64,000 nt of DNA. Origin: Clostridium sp. DL-VIII (GTDB lineage Bacteria > Bacillota > Clostridia > Clostridiales > Clostridiaceae). A program made the translations under genes and the position numbers. Shown here in pieces: positions 1-7,385 of the stretch (positions within the stretch are counted from its first letter, which is position 1; each line of letters opens with the position of its first letter). The stretch covers positions 3,417,279 to 3,481,278 of the forward strand of contig NZ_CM001240.1 of NCBI RefSeq assembly GCF_000230835.1. The letters are read 5' to 3'. The notes below the pieces were generated by a model, which was not told the DNA's origin, made no database searches, and was given only the letters and a program-made list of their open reading frames with translations.

Positions 1-1
1 T

Positions 2-1546
2 GGATTTAAGGATAATTATTTAGAGAAGTACATGCCGTATAAAATGAATTTAACTGAAATGAATTTTTTTGAAATTCTAAAATTTAAATTAAATGAAAGT
101 AATATAGATGAAGAGATATTGAGTTTAAATGATTTTGATTTTCTAAAAGAATATAATCAAATAAGTAGATTTATAATTTTAAGAGATAAATTTAATTTTA
201 ATGAATTAACTATTTCCAAATTGAATAATTTTAGCATTAGAAAAATTGAACATTTCATAGGGGAAATAAGTATAGCTTTAAATGACTATGTTTATAGCAG
301 AGCAAAAGAAACTGTAATAGGTTTGTTTTTTGTAAAGCATTTTCTTATTGAGATATATAGACAATTTAATGTGCAATTTAGCGTTTTAGATACAATTAAA
401 TTTAAATTTGAAGAAGATGAATATACAATTTTAGAATTAATATCAATGTATAATTCGCATTTATTGGATGAAAATCAAGTTGAAAAAATAGTTAATAACT
501 ACCAAAATCAGTTAAATTATTTTGTGTTGAGGATATTTAATTACAATATACAAGAAACAATGGATTCGGATAGCGACGAGGAACGTTTACGATTAATAAA
601 TAATGAACCAATTGAAAATTTTAAAGAAAGAATAGAAAATGAAGAAAAAGATAGAGTTATTTGGAATTTATTAGAGAGTGGTAAATCAAAATATACAAAT
701 TATGAAAATCAATCAAATAAATTGATTAATTTTGTGTTGCTTAGAGATGAAGATGAACGAGTTAGTGCGTTTAAGGAATTTAGAAAATATATGTTTCATT
801 TGGATAGTGATGAAGTTGATAACGAAACTACACAATTATTTGGAGTTTCATGGTTTATTGAATTATTCAAAGGGTTTAATCTCAAGGAGGTAAGTGAAGA
901 AAATCGAATTAGGCTGATAGATTTATATTTTGAAGTTGAAAATATAAGGGAAATTAGTGTTGAGTTTATTGAAACTATGAATTATTGCCCGTTAATAACA
1001 AAAAGCGAGTATATTCATATTTTGGGGAAATTCAATAAATTAGAAGTAGTAGGGAATTTAAATAGTGAAGAAAGTTTTTTGAATTTTTTGAAAAAATATA
1101 TAAGAGCATTATCTCATTCTAAAATCGCATATTGTAATACTTATGATTATAGCTATACTCTTACACGAGATACAATTAAAGGAAATGAAAAAATTATATT
1201 AAGAGAACTTGAAATGCTAATATTTAACATAAATGATATGAAAAATAATATTAGTAGTAAATTAAATATTAAACAATTAGAAAATGAACTTGAGACAATT
1301 ATAATTTTTGCGAAAAAATTGATACAGATAATACAGTTTAAAACACCATACAATTATGAAAGAGGACTTAAAATTAAGACCAATAGCAAACTTATAAACA
1401 TAAATCAATCTGAGTATGATAGATTAAAAGTTATATTGGAAACAGAGAACAGTAATATTGTTAATGATGAGGTCAATAGGAGTTATTTAGATGGAAAAAT
1501 AACTTTATATGAGATAGATAAATTGATAAAAAGTGATATGAAATAA
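2..1546 (+). CDS. Hypothetical protein, 5' end probably outside the window
   Basis: I do not recognise this protein. The reading frame is open from the first bases of the window, and the first ATG (position 32) has no convincing ribosome binding site, so the gene probably begins upstream. The visible product is up to 514 residues, very rich in Asn, Ile, Lys and Glu, predicted mainly helical, with no signal peptide, membrane segment or known catalytic motif that I can see. It ends 100 bases before the ADP-ribosyltransferase gene on the same strand. Its base composition is among the most AT-rich in the window, matching the accessory block that follows. It could be a defence or toxin-associated protein, but nothing in the sequence proves that. 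Confidence 0.6.
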   Translation, partial: GFKDNYLEKYMPYKMNLTEMNFFEILKFKLNESNIDEEILSLNDFDFLKEYNQISRFIILRDKFNFNELTISKLNNFSIRKIEHFIGEISIALNDYVYSRAKETVIGLFFVKHFLIEIYRQFNVQFSVLDTIKFKFEEDEYTILELISMYNSHLLDENQVEKIVNNYQNQLNYFVLRIFNYNIQETMDSDSDEERLRLINNEPIENFKERIENEEKDRVIWNLLESGKSKYTNYENQSNKLINFVLLRDEDERVSAFKEFRKYMFHLDSDEVDNETTQLFGVSWFIELFKGFNLKEVSEENRIRLIDLYFEVENIREISVEFIETMNYCPLITKSEYIHILGKFNKLEVVGNLNSEESFLNFLKKYIRALSHSKIAYCNTYDYSYTLTRDTIKGNEKIILRELEMLIFNINDMKNNISSKLNIKQLENELETIIIFAKKLIQIIQFKTPYNYERGLKIKTNSKLININQSEYDRLKVILETENSNIVNDEVNRSYLDGKITLYEIDKLIKSDMK

Positions 1547-1560
1547 ATAAAAGCTAAATA

Positions 1561-1583
1561 TTCATATGAAAAAGGCATATGAA
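1561..1583 (+). other. Short perfect inverted repeat after the first gene
   Basis: Arms TTCATATG and CATATGAA are separated by seven bases. The repeat lies just after the stop codon of the upstream gene. No U-run follows, so it is a weak terminator at best and could be a protein-binding site for the downstream toxin-like gene. Confidence 0.35.
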
Positions 1584-1649
1584 CTCGTAAAAGTTTAATT
1601 TTATAAGTAGGTTGTCATAAAAAATATATTCAACTCGGAGGTAGTGTTA

Positions 1650-2279
1650 TTGTTAAATAACAAAGCATTTAAAGAATTTTCAACAGAAGATGAAGCTAAG
1701 GAGTGGGTAAACGAAAATTATGGTCAGTGGTTAGAAAAGATTCAAATAACCCAATATAGTTATGCAAGTAAAAATGTTAGTGATTTATTATCTGGTTATT
1801 CTGGAAATATGGATAGAGTATACAATCAAATGTTAAGAGGAAAGAGAGAATTTCCTAAAAGCCAAAGTAAAGAGTTTATAGAAAACATTAATATAATTAA
1901 CAATGCAATATCAAAATTGAAACTTAAAGAAAACATTCAAGTGTGGCGTTGGACTTCCAAAAATGAATTTAAAAAATTATTTGAGAATGCTAAAATTAAA
2001 AAGGGTCATACTTTCATAGATAAGGCATTTATGAGCACAACACTAGTATCTGATTTGCTTGAAAATTTTGCTAAAAGCCGTAAGTATGATTGTTTACTAA
2101 AGCTGTACTTACCAAAAGGAACAAAAGGAGCATATATTGATTTCTATGACAAGTATCATTTGTTAAATGAATGTGAATTTTTGTTGCCAACTAATACAAG
2201 TTTTGTTTTTCAAAAGAAATTCTTTAGTTTTAAATATATGAAATGGATATATGAGTGTTATCTAGTTGGACAAGATTAA
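1650..2279 (+). CDS. ADP-ribosyltransferase domain protein (C3/VIP2/iota-like), probable toxin
   Basis: A 209-residue single-domain mono-ADP-ribosyltransferase, expected to transfer ADP-ribose from NAD+ to a target protein. All three marks of the R-S-E class are visible: Arg100 in VWRW, the STT motif at 129-131 (FMSTT), and the ARTT-loop motif E174-C-E176 in NECEFLLP. The E-x-E form is typical of arginine-specific enzymes (iota, C2, VIP2), whereas C3 has Q-x-E. KGTKGAYI before the loop matches C3/VIP2 enzymes. TTG at 1650 is chosen because GGAGGT at 1637-1642 is seven bases away; an in-frame GTG at 1644 is too close. There is no signal peptide or delivery domain, so it acts inside the cell, is exported by a leaderless route, or is a displaced toxin tip. 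Three small genes follow closely, as immunity genes do. Confidence 0.82.
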   Translation: MLNNKAFKEFSTEDEAKEWVNENYGQWLEKIQITQYSYASKNVSDLLSGYSGNMDRVYNQMLRGKREFPKSQSKEFIENINIINNAISKLKLKENIQVWRWTSKNEFKKLFENAKIKKGHTFIDKAFMSTTLVSDLLENFAKSRKYDCLLKLYLPKGTKGAYIDFYDKYHLLNECEFLLPTNTSFVFQKKFFSFKYMKWIYECYLVGQD

Positions 2280-2309
2280 CTCGCTTCAAATTTAAAAAGG
2301 GGAATTTAC

Positions 2310-2705
2310 ATGAAGAAAATTCAATTACCTAAATCAACAAGTCAATGTAACGAACAACCGCATATTGAGATGAAAAATAGTCAAGTTATAATTAAGTATT
2401 TATATGAAGATGACTTTGAAGAGATAAGTAGTCTAGTGTCAATTAAATTCAAAACAGTCTATAGTTTCACATATACTGAATGCGAGTATATAAATACTTT
2501 GGATTATTCTTTTGGGTTAATAGAAGTTGATAATTCAAAAATGAAAAGTGATTTACTAACATCTTGGCAATTAAGAAATAGACCTATTGATGAAGCGTTT
2601 GGCGGAGAAGTAGAAAAGATAAAACATTATAGGTTATATTTTGATGAATATGGTATGTACGATATTATATGTAAAGGGATTGAGATTGAAGAAGAAATCA
2701 AATAA
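2310..2705 (+). CDS. Small acidic protein, candidate immunity protein
   Basis: 131 residues, soluble, acidic towards the C-terminus, with a strong AAGGGG ribosome binding site before the ATG. I cannot name the family. It starts 30 bases after the ADP-ribosyltransferase stop on the same strand, is the size of typical polymorphic-toxin immunity proteins, and has an alternating beta-rich pattern (for example KTVYSFTYTECEYI). Position and size make immunity to the upstream toxin the leading guess. No motif proves it, and it could equally be a displaced immunity gene for another toxin. Confidence 0.6.
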   Translation: MKKIQLPKSTSQCNEQPHIEMKNSQVIIKYLYEDDFEEISSLVSIKFKTVYSFTYTECEYINTLDYSFGLIEVDNSKMKSDLLTSWQLRNRPIDEAFGGEVEKIKHYRLYFDEYGMYDIICKGIEIEEEIK

Positions 2706-2775
2706 AAGTTGAAATTTCACAAGGGATTTTAGATAACATATGAAAATATGATTATAATTATAGAGGTATAACAAT

Positions 2776-3153
2776 ATGAGTATGTATGATAACTTATACT
2801 GCAAGATATTTATTGATACTGATGAAGAGAGGGAAAAGGTACTTAATTCAATTAAAGACATTGTTTCTGGTGCTATAGAAAGATGGACGATTATTTCAGA
2901 GTCAATGGAAATAGAATTAAGAAAAAATGAAGAATTTAATAAAAGGGAAATATCAAGAAAAGAAGATGGTTTCTTTTATTCGAGGTATTATCTTGATATA
3001 GAACCAAAGGAAAACATAGAACAAGAAGAGTATATTTTCGGAATAGCAATCCTACTAGAAAATTTATGGTCAATAGGATATAAGGCTGTTGCTTCATGTG
3101 ATTTTGAAAATGAATTACCTAGAAAAGGTGGTTATAGATGTGAACAAAGATAA
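2776..3153 (+). CDS. Small hypothetical protein, candidate immunity family
   Basis: 125 residues, soluble, no membrane segments. The N-terminus MSMYDNLYCKIFIDTDEE and the C-terminal stretch SIGYKAVASCDFENELP recall small proteins seen near contact-dependent or polymorphic toxins, but I cannot assign a family name. GAGGTATAAC precedes the start. The stop codon lies inside the next gene, which begins 14 bases earlier, so the two are probably translationally coupled and work together. Inference: a two-gene immunity cassette downstream of the ADP-ribosyltransferase. Confidence 0.6.
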   Translation: MSMYDNLYCKIFIDTDEEREKVLNSIKDIVSGAIERWTIISESMEIELRKNEEFNKREISRKEDGFFYSRYYLDIEPKENIEQEEYIFGIAILLENLWSIGYKAVASCDFENELPRKGGYRCEQR

Positions 3154-3346
3154 TATGAATTTAACAATTGAAGAAGCTTATAAATCAATGGTGAATTTTT
3201 TAGAGAAATATTATCAAAGAACTAATTCAGTTGATATTGGTGGGTTATTAGGAGATATAATGCTTATAGGTGAAGGGATAACAGCAGACACGGCATCTTG
3301 GCATGATTGGCTTGAATCAGTGGAAAGAATAAAGAGTGAAAAATAG
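3140..3346 (+). CDS. 68-residue hypothetical protein coupled to the upstream gene
   Basis: GTG at 3140 is chosen because AAAGGTGG (3123-3130) is nine bases upstream. An ATG at 3155 in the same frame is an alternative, and the longer frame reaching back to 3089 lacks a ribosome binding site. The product contains NMNLTIEEAYKSMVNFLEKYY and then GGLLGDIMLIGEGITADTASW, a compact helical layout typical of small partner proteins in toxin-immunity loci. It overlaps the end of the preceding gene by 14 bases. Function unknown; it probably forms a pair with the 125-residue protein. Confidence 0.6.
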   Translation: MNKDNMNLTIEEAYKSMVNFLEKYYQRTNSVDIGGLLGDIMLIGEGITADTASWHDWLESVERIKSEK

Positions 3347-3361
3347 ATAAAGGAAAATGGC

Positions 3362-3402
3362 AAGAGGACTTAGTATAAGTTTTACTAGGTTCTTTTTTAT
3401 TT
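3362..3402 (+). terminator. Intrinsic terminator of the toxin/immunity block
   Basis: Imperfect stem between AAGAGGACTTAGTA and TACTAGGTTCTTTT followed by a T-rich tract (TTTTTTATTTT). It sits 16 bases after the last small gene and closes the accessory transcription unit. Confidence 0.6.
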
Positions 3403-3417
3403 TATCCTAAGAAGCTG

Positions 3418-3561
3418 TATTAGTTGCTCTTATAATATAGCAATAATAAGAAATATTAGTTAGTGGAATTATTCGGAATTTAATTTATATAAAAATAGAT
3501 ATATTGGTAGTTTATCAGTTGAATTACTTATAAAAAAGCTATATAATAATAGCAACTAATA
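3418..3561. repeat. 144-bp element bounded by 24-bp imperfect inverted repeats
   Basis: The left arm (3418-3441, beginning TATTAGTTGCT) and right arm (3538-3561, ending AGCAACTAATA) are complementary at 22 of 24 positions by my reading. A second weaker pair of the same ATTAGTT/AACTAAT word lies at about 3453 and 3575. No ORF is present. It has the size and form of a MITE. I see no clear target-site duplication. It lies just upstream of the spo0A truncation point. Confidence 0.55.
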
Positions 3562-3609
3562 TCTATAAGTTATACCAACTAATATTAGGAAAAACTATAT
3601 AATTTTAGA

Positions 3610-4170
3610 GTGAAAAATTTAATAGATAAGATTACTCAACAAGCAATAACTCTTGGTGCAGATTATTATACTGTAAAGCCTTTTGATATGGAAGTGTTTA
3701 CAAAGAGAATAAGAGAAATGTTCAGTAATAATATAACTAGAGAAACGTCAATTAGAAGTTCATATCAATCATCAACAATGATGTCTTCAGTATCAGAAAC
3801 TAAATCAAAAGCACCTGTAGATTTAGAAACAGAAATAACAAACATAATACATGAAGTAGGTGTTCCGGCACACATAAAAGGATACATGTACTTAAGAGAA
3901 GCTATAACTATGGTAGTAAACGATATGGAGCTGTTATCAGCAGTAACAAAGGAATTATATCCATCAATAGCTAAAAAGTATAATACAACAGCTTCAAGAG
4001 TTGAAAGGGCTATAAGACATGCGATAGAAGTAGCATGGGGCAGAGGCCAAATAGAAGCTATTAACAGACTATTTGGGTATACAATCCACAATGATAAAGG
4101 CAAGCCAACAAATAGTGAATTTATAGCTATAATAGCTGATAAATTAAGACTTAAGAATAAAGTTAGCTAA
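3610..4170 (+). pseudogene. spo0A: 5'-truncated spo0A: receiver tail plus complete DNA-binding domain
   Basis: The 186-residue frame matches the last two thirds of Spo0A, the phosphorelay master regulator of sporulation (full length about 270 residues). Homology begins abruptly at [20 protein letters not shown], the last beta strand and helix of the receiver. The phosphorylated aspartate and everything before it are missing. The whole effector domain is intact, including the recognition region around [20 protein letters not shown]. The GTG start has no ribosome binding site, and the sequence before it is unrelated AT-rich DNA. It is followed by its own terminator. A complete spo0A is expected elsewhere in the genome. 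If expressed, the fragment would resemble constitutively active Spo0A effector-domain constructs known in Bacillus. Confidence 0.85.
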
Positions 4171-4283
4171 TTTGACCTCATGGTACCATTTAGCAGAAAT
4201 CTTATGTCGATAAACATAATAAAAATCGCTATAAATTTTACTGATCTATGTATATAACTATTAAATTGAATTATTAGGTAAAC

Positions 4284-4330
4284 ACCTTTTGTATATTGTT
4301 TTAAAGACTAATATACAAAAGGTATTTTTG
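4284..4330 (+). terminator. Terminator behind the truncated spo0A
   Basis: A perfect 14-bp stem (ACCTTTTGTATATT, 4284-4297, with its complement at 4310-4323) is followed by ATTTTTG. A similar but longer stem follows the second spo0A relic at 6364, supporting common origin. Confidence 0.8.
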
Positions 4331-4487
4331 TTTGCCAAGAATTATAAAAAAATCAAAACAAATAATGGATTAAATTCAAGATTTTTTTGATTATTGGAGT
4401 TACAAAAATTTAGCTGTTAAAACAATTAAGTTATACGTTAAAACTTAATATAGTTTAATTCAAAAGTTACAGCAAATGGTTGAGAAA

Positions 4488-4858
4488 TAAAAAGGACAAC
4501 CTGTTTCTTGACAAGCCATCCTGAATACTGTGTTATATATATTATTATTTTAGGGGAAATAATAATTCTTAAATATTTTATGATTTCATTATATTATTGG
4601 TTTGTGACAGTATTATGACAAATATATTAATTCAATATTAAATTATAAATAAAAAGGATAACCCATTAAAAGAGCTATCCTTTTTACTGTACTGTGTGTG
4701 TTAAGGGAAAAATAACGATGAAAAAACTAAATCATTATTATAGTCTTATTATAAGAGACAATTGTTACGGTATTATAATAAGTTCGTTAAATTTATATAA
4801 ACTTTATATTAAAAAATAAATAAAAAAAGGATAGCTTATCAGGGAGTAATAAGTTATC
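4488..4858. repeat. Three degenerate hairpin repeats in the decay zone
   Basis: Copy 1 begins about 4488 (weak AGGA...TCCT stem, then TTAGGGGAAATAATA at about 4550). Copy 2 has a perfect 10-bp stem AAAAAGGATA/TATCCTTTTT (4651-4660, 4676-4685), then TTAAGGGAAAAATAA. Copy 3 has GATAGCTTAT/ATAAGTTATC (4830-4839, 4849-4858). Related copies lie at 6550 and 7103. The rest of 4331-5338 is AT-rich DNA without a supported intact gene. Confidence 0.45.
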
Positions 4859-4900
4859 ATGAGAATTATGTCATGTTTATTAATGAAGATTAATAAATGA

Positions 4901-5014
4901 GAAAAAGATTTAATAGCAGAAAAGATAGAAGAACATTATCGTAAAGTTGATAAGTATGATAATAAAATTGAAATATTAGAGAAATTATTTGAAAATAAAA
5001 CTTTTGTTATTTGA
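4901..5014 (+). pseudogene. Remnant of a small helical protein gene
   Basis: A 37-codon frame without a start codon encodes KDLIAEKIEEHYRKVDKYDN followed by a Leu/Glu/Lys-rich tail and a stop. The residue pattern looks protein-like (amphipathic helix), but a TGA directly precedes it and no ribosome binding site exists. It may be the 3' remnant of a small gene; the family is unknown. Confidence 0.3.
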
Positions 5015-5338
5015 AAAGGATTCTAATTTAATTTGAAAGAATTAATAATCATTATTAGTATATATTAAATATTTAATAATGGTATATTATTGCATAAATG
5101 AAATTAGTAATAATAATGAGCATTCCTAAGTCTATTAGAAAACATCTATATTTACAAAGTAAGAGGAGTAGCGTGGAATCTTTATTGCTCCTATTTTTAA
5201 AAAAACCAATAAATCCGATAAAAACAGTATTGTATAAAATATGAATTTATGATAATATTAATTTACACATTAAGCTAACAGCAATAGCGTTAGACTCCTA
5301 AGATAATTACAATATATTTTTTCTTAAACATTAAATTT

Positions 5339-5383
5339 AAATAAGGATAGTTAAAAGCAAAATTTTTACTATCCTTATTTTAA
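5339..5383 (+). terminator. Strong hairpin terminator ahead of the small ORFs
   Basis: A 13-bp perfect stem AAATAAGGATAGT (5339-5351) pairs with ACTATCCTTATTT (5368-5380) and runs into T/A. No intact gene lies directly upstream, so it probably marks the end of a lost gene. A weaker hairpin (AGGAG...CTCCTATTTTT) is visible at about 5163-5200. Confidence 0.6.
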
Positions 5384-5445
5384 AAGTGAAGCTGATATCA
5401 TTTACATAAAATAATATATTATTGATAAAGTGAGGTGAAATAGAT

Positions 5446-5616
5446 ATGGGAAATTTAATGAAGATTAACTTGTATGCTGAATACGAAAGTAAAAAGAAAA
5501 ATGAACTTAATTTACAGACAGTAGAAGAAGTCATTAAAAAATATAACAGTTGGTTAAAGAAAACAAATGTAGAGGATAAGATAGAAAGCTATGAAGAATT
5601 CTTACAAGCTCAATGA
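5446..5616 (+). CDS. 56-residue hypothetical protein
   Basis: ATG at 5446 follows GAGGTGA (5432-5438) at good spacing. The product is highly charged: MGNLMKINLYAEYESKKKNE, then a helix containing EEVIKKYNSWLKK, and it ends EEFLQAQ. No known domain, signal peptide or membrane segment. It is in the decay zone between the two spo0A fragments, directly after a strong terminator, so it has its own transcription if expressed. It could be a small regulatory protein; I cannot assign a function. Confidence 0.5.
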   Translation: MGNLMKINLYAEYESKKKNELNLQTVEEVIKKYNSWLKKTNVEDKIESYEEFLQAQ

Positions 5617-5747
5617 TTATTTTTAAGAGTAGTAGACAGTAGAAATATTGTTTATTACCCTTATTTTTTTATTTCTATATTTACACAAGAACATAAGTTC
5701 GCTATAATGATGTATATAATATTCAATTAATAGGGGGCAAGATAATA

Positions 5748-5948
5748 ATGGATAAAAATATTTATGAACTATTAAAAGATATCGAATTACATTCGGATAA
5801 TATTAATAATTGGGAACAAATAACAAATGCTTTTGTTAATGCTATCAAAAGAAAGGGGCTTACCAAAGAACAGGTTGTAGAAATGAATAATAGGATATTA
5901 AAAGAAGTTAGTGAAGAAATGAGAAGTGAAAAGGAAATATATTTATAA
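5748..5948 (+). CDS. 66-residue hypothetical helical protein
   Basis: ATG at 5748 is preceded by AGGGGGCAAG, a good ribosome binding site. The product is an all-helical acidic/basic small protein with two likely helices: one around NIYELLKDIELHS, and one through TNAFVNAIKRKGLTKEQVVE continuing to the C-terminus. The second part resembles a helical-bundle motif of small clostridial proteins of unknown role. It has no close partner; it lies alone between the two spo0A relics. Confidence 0.55.
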   Translation: MDKNIYELLKDIELHSDNINNWEQITNAFVNAIKRKGLTKEQVVEMNNRILKEVSEEMRSEKEIYL

Positions 5949-6111
5949 TGCAGCAATTTATTACTGTAGTAAACAAAGATATAGTATTACATAAAAAGTA
6001 TGTCCAGCAAAGTGATATATTTGAAACCAACTGATCAAGTTCAGTTTTATTAAGAAAAATTACTATAAAATTATAATAAATTTGTTTTATTAAAAGTTTT
6101 AAAACCTAGTA

Positions 6112-6250
6112 AGCATGGGAAAGAAAACGAATGGGATAAACTAACAGATTGTTTAGATATACAATTCATAATTATAAAGGCAAGCCCCCAAATAGTGGAT
6201 TTATAGCTATAATAGCTGAGAAATTAAGACTTAAGAATAAAGACATCTAA
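6112..6250 (+). pseudogene. spo0A: Second spo0A relic (last ~45 codons, degenerate)
   Basis: The stretch from GCATGGG at about 6114 to the stop at 6250 matches the end of the longer spo0A fragment. In the third frame it reads IHNYKGKPPNSGFIAIIAEK and ends LRLKNKDI, against [20 protein letters not shown] and LRLKNKVS in the first copy. Homology upstream is broken by an in-frame stop and indels. The following bases (TTTGACC) also match the first copy. Not translated; a fossil of the same gene. Confidence 0.8.
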
Positions 6251-6363
6251 TTTGACCGAGTGGTTATGAAATTCGTCTTTAAGCAATATACCAATAAAGT
6301 CATTAGTTTATTGGTATCAGAATATGAAAGCATAAATTTTAAACCTATAAATATGTAAATAGA

Positions 6364-6421
6364 AACACTTTTAATATATTGATTTTTTGATTTTTAACCA
6401 ATATATTAAAAGTGTTTTTTT
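6364..6421 (+). terminator. Terminator behind the second spo0A relic
   Basis: A perfect 18-bp stem (6364-6381 with 6399-6416, arms starting AACACTTTTAATATATTG) is followed by a T tract. Same position and style as the terminator after the first spo0A fragment. Confidence 0.85.
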
Positions 6422-6549
6422 GTTACTTAAAATTTTAACAAAATCAAAATGATAAATAATATTATAGTAAATTGCTTGTAAAAACTATACGAAAAGATAT
6501 TTAAGGTTTGAGTGTTTTAGTATGTCTATAATTCAAATGGTTAATAAAA

Positions 6550-6610
6550 AACAGCTTATTGGGGTAATAAGCTGTTACATATAAATATTTCTAATAGGAA
6601 ATATAAATGA
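6550..6610. repeat. Hairpin repeat, fourth copy
   Basis: AACAGCTTATT (6550-6560), loop GGGGT, AATAAGCTGTT (6566-6576), then TAATAGGAAATATAAATG. Same order (hairpin, ~25-base spacer, A-rich box with GGAAAT) as the copies at 4488-4858. Confidence 0.45.
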
Positions 6611-6774
6611 AAAAAGTTTATCATGTAGATAATTATAAAATATAATTGTTATGATAAGATAAAAAATATGTTAAGCTTTAGATAACATTTAAATATAAGA
6701 AATTATAATTATGATTGATTATAGGTATATTTTATTCTGTTTTGCACACAATAATTATGAAAGAGGTGATTCTC

Positions 6775-6822
6775 ATGGACAATGATTTTAATAATAATAT
6801 TCTAGGATTACTCCGAAAATAA
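6775..6822 (+). other. 15-codon mini-ORF with excellent ribosome binding site
   Basis: AGAGGTGAT at 6762-6770 precedes ATG; the peptide is MDNDFNNNILGLLRK. Reading resumes in another frame as ITPKIILKSHKYTHLSEKIK before a stop at about 6880, so this may be the frameshifted 5' end of a lost gene (possibly a transposase) rather than a leader peptide. A bidirectional hairpin follows. Confidence 0.3.
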
Positions 6823-6860
6823 TTTTAAAGTCCCATAAGTACACTCATCTTTCTGAAAAG

Positions 6861-6898
6861 ATAAAGCTAGGGTTTCAATAGTCCCTAGCTTTATTCAC
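6861..6898. terminator. Hairpin terminator after the mini-ORF
   Basis: A 12-bp perfect stem ATAAAGCTAGGG (6861-6872) with CCCTAGCTTTAT (6883-6894), loop of ten, T-rich on the plus side. Confidence 0.65.
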
Positions 6899-7102
6899 TT
6901 TACATCTCTATCATTATTGATTTTTCTATAATCTCAAAACTAAATTAAAAATTAATTATCAAGAATGATAATACTTATATATAGGGAAGTTAAGAAAATA
7001 TAAGTAGGTTTTAATAGATGTGTTTATTCAAATCATTGTGTATTTTAGTTTTATACATCTTTGAGTAAATTTGTATTAGATAATAAATAATTGTATAAAA
7101 AA

Positions 7103-7171
7103 TGAATGACTTACTTAGGGGAATAAGTCATTCAAAAAAAGTAAGTTAATAAGGGGTAAATAATATTTAAC
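7103..7171. repeat. Hairpin repeat, fifth copy
   Basis: TGAATGACTTA (7103-7113) and TAAGTCATTCA (7124-7134) form a perfect 11-bp stem whose loop contains TTAGGGGAA; about 20 bases on comes AATAAGGGGTAAATAATA. It lies 250 bases before the uracil permease. Confidence 0.45.
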
Positions 7172-7303
7172 TACTTTTCAATTATATTATACCTTCAATA
7201 TTCCAGCGATGTCAATATTAAGAGAAATTATAACAATAAAATTTTAGTAAAATTACATGATTTTGCACTATTAAAGATATTACTTAATATTTTCGTAATG
7301 TTA

Positions 7304-7332
7304 TTGACAAAGTCTATATATTTATGTTACCT
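7304..7332 (+). promoter_or_regulatory. Possible promoter of the uracil permease gene
   Basis: TTGACA at 7304-7309 is a perfect -35; at 14-17 bases downstream lie only poor -10 matches (TATGTT, TTACCT). It is 54 bases ahead of the start codon. I see no PyrR-type terminator/antiterminator between it and the gene. Confidence 0.35.
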
Positions 7333-7385
7333 TGTGTAAGGCATACTTTTAATTTAGTTCAGAGAAACTAAGAAGGGGGAAAAAA

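Larger units (their letters stand above)
5949..7385. other. Long intergenic region before the uracil permease
   Basis: Holds the second spo0A relic, its terminator, two hairpin repeats, a 15-codon mini-ORF with its own hairpin, and a possible promoter (each listed separately). The remaining bases are AT-rich and show nothing else I can support. Confidence 0.6.

Noticed and set aside
6775..6895. Transposase gene
   Set aside because: Only a 15-codon start and a frameshifted stretch of about 20 residues remain; similarity to a transposase is too weak to call.
3418..7171. CRISPR array
   Set aside because: The repeats are few, unevenly spaced and differ in sequence; no cas genes are present.
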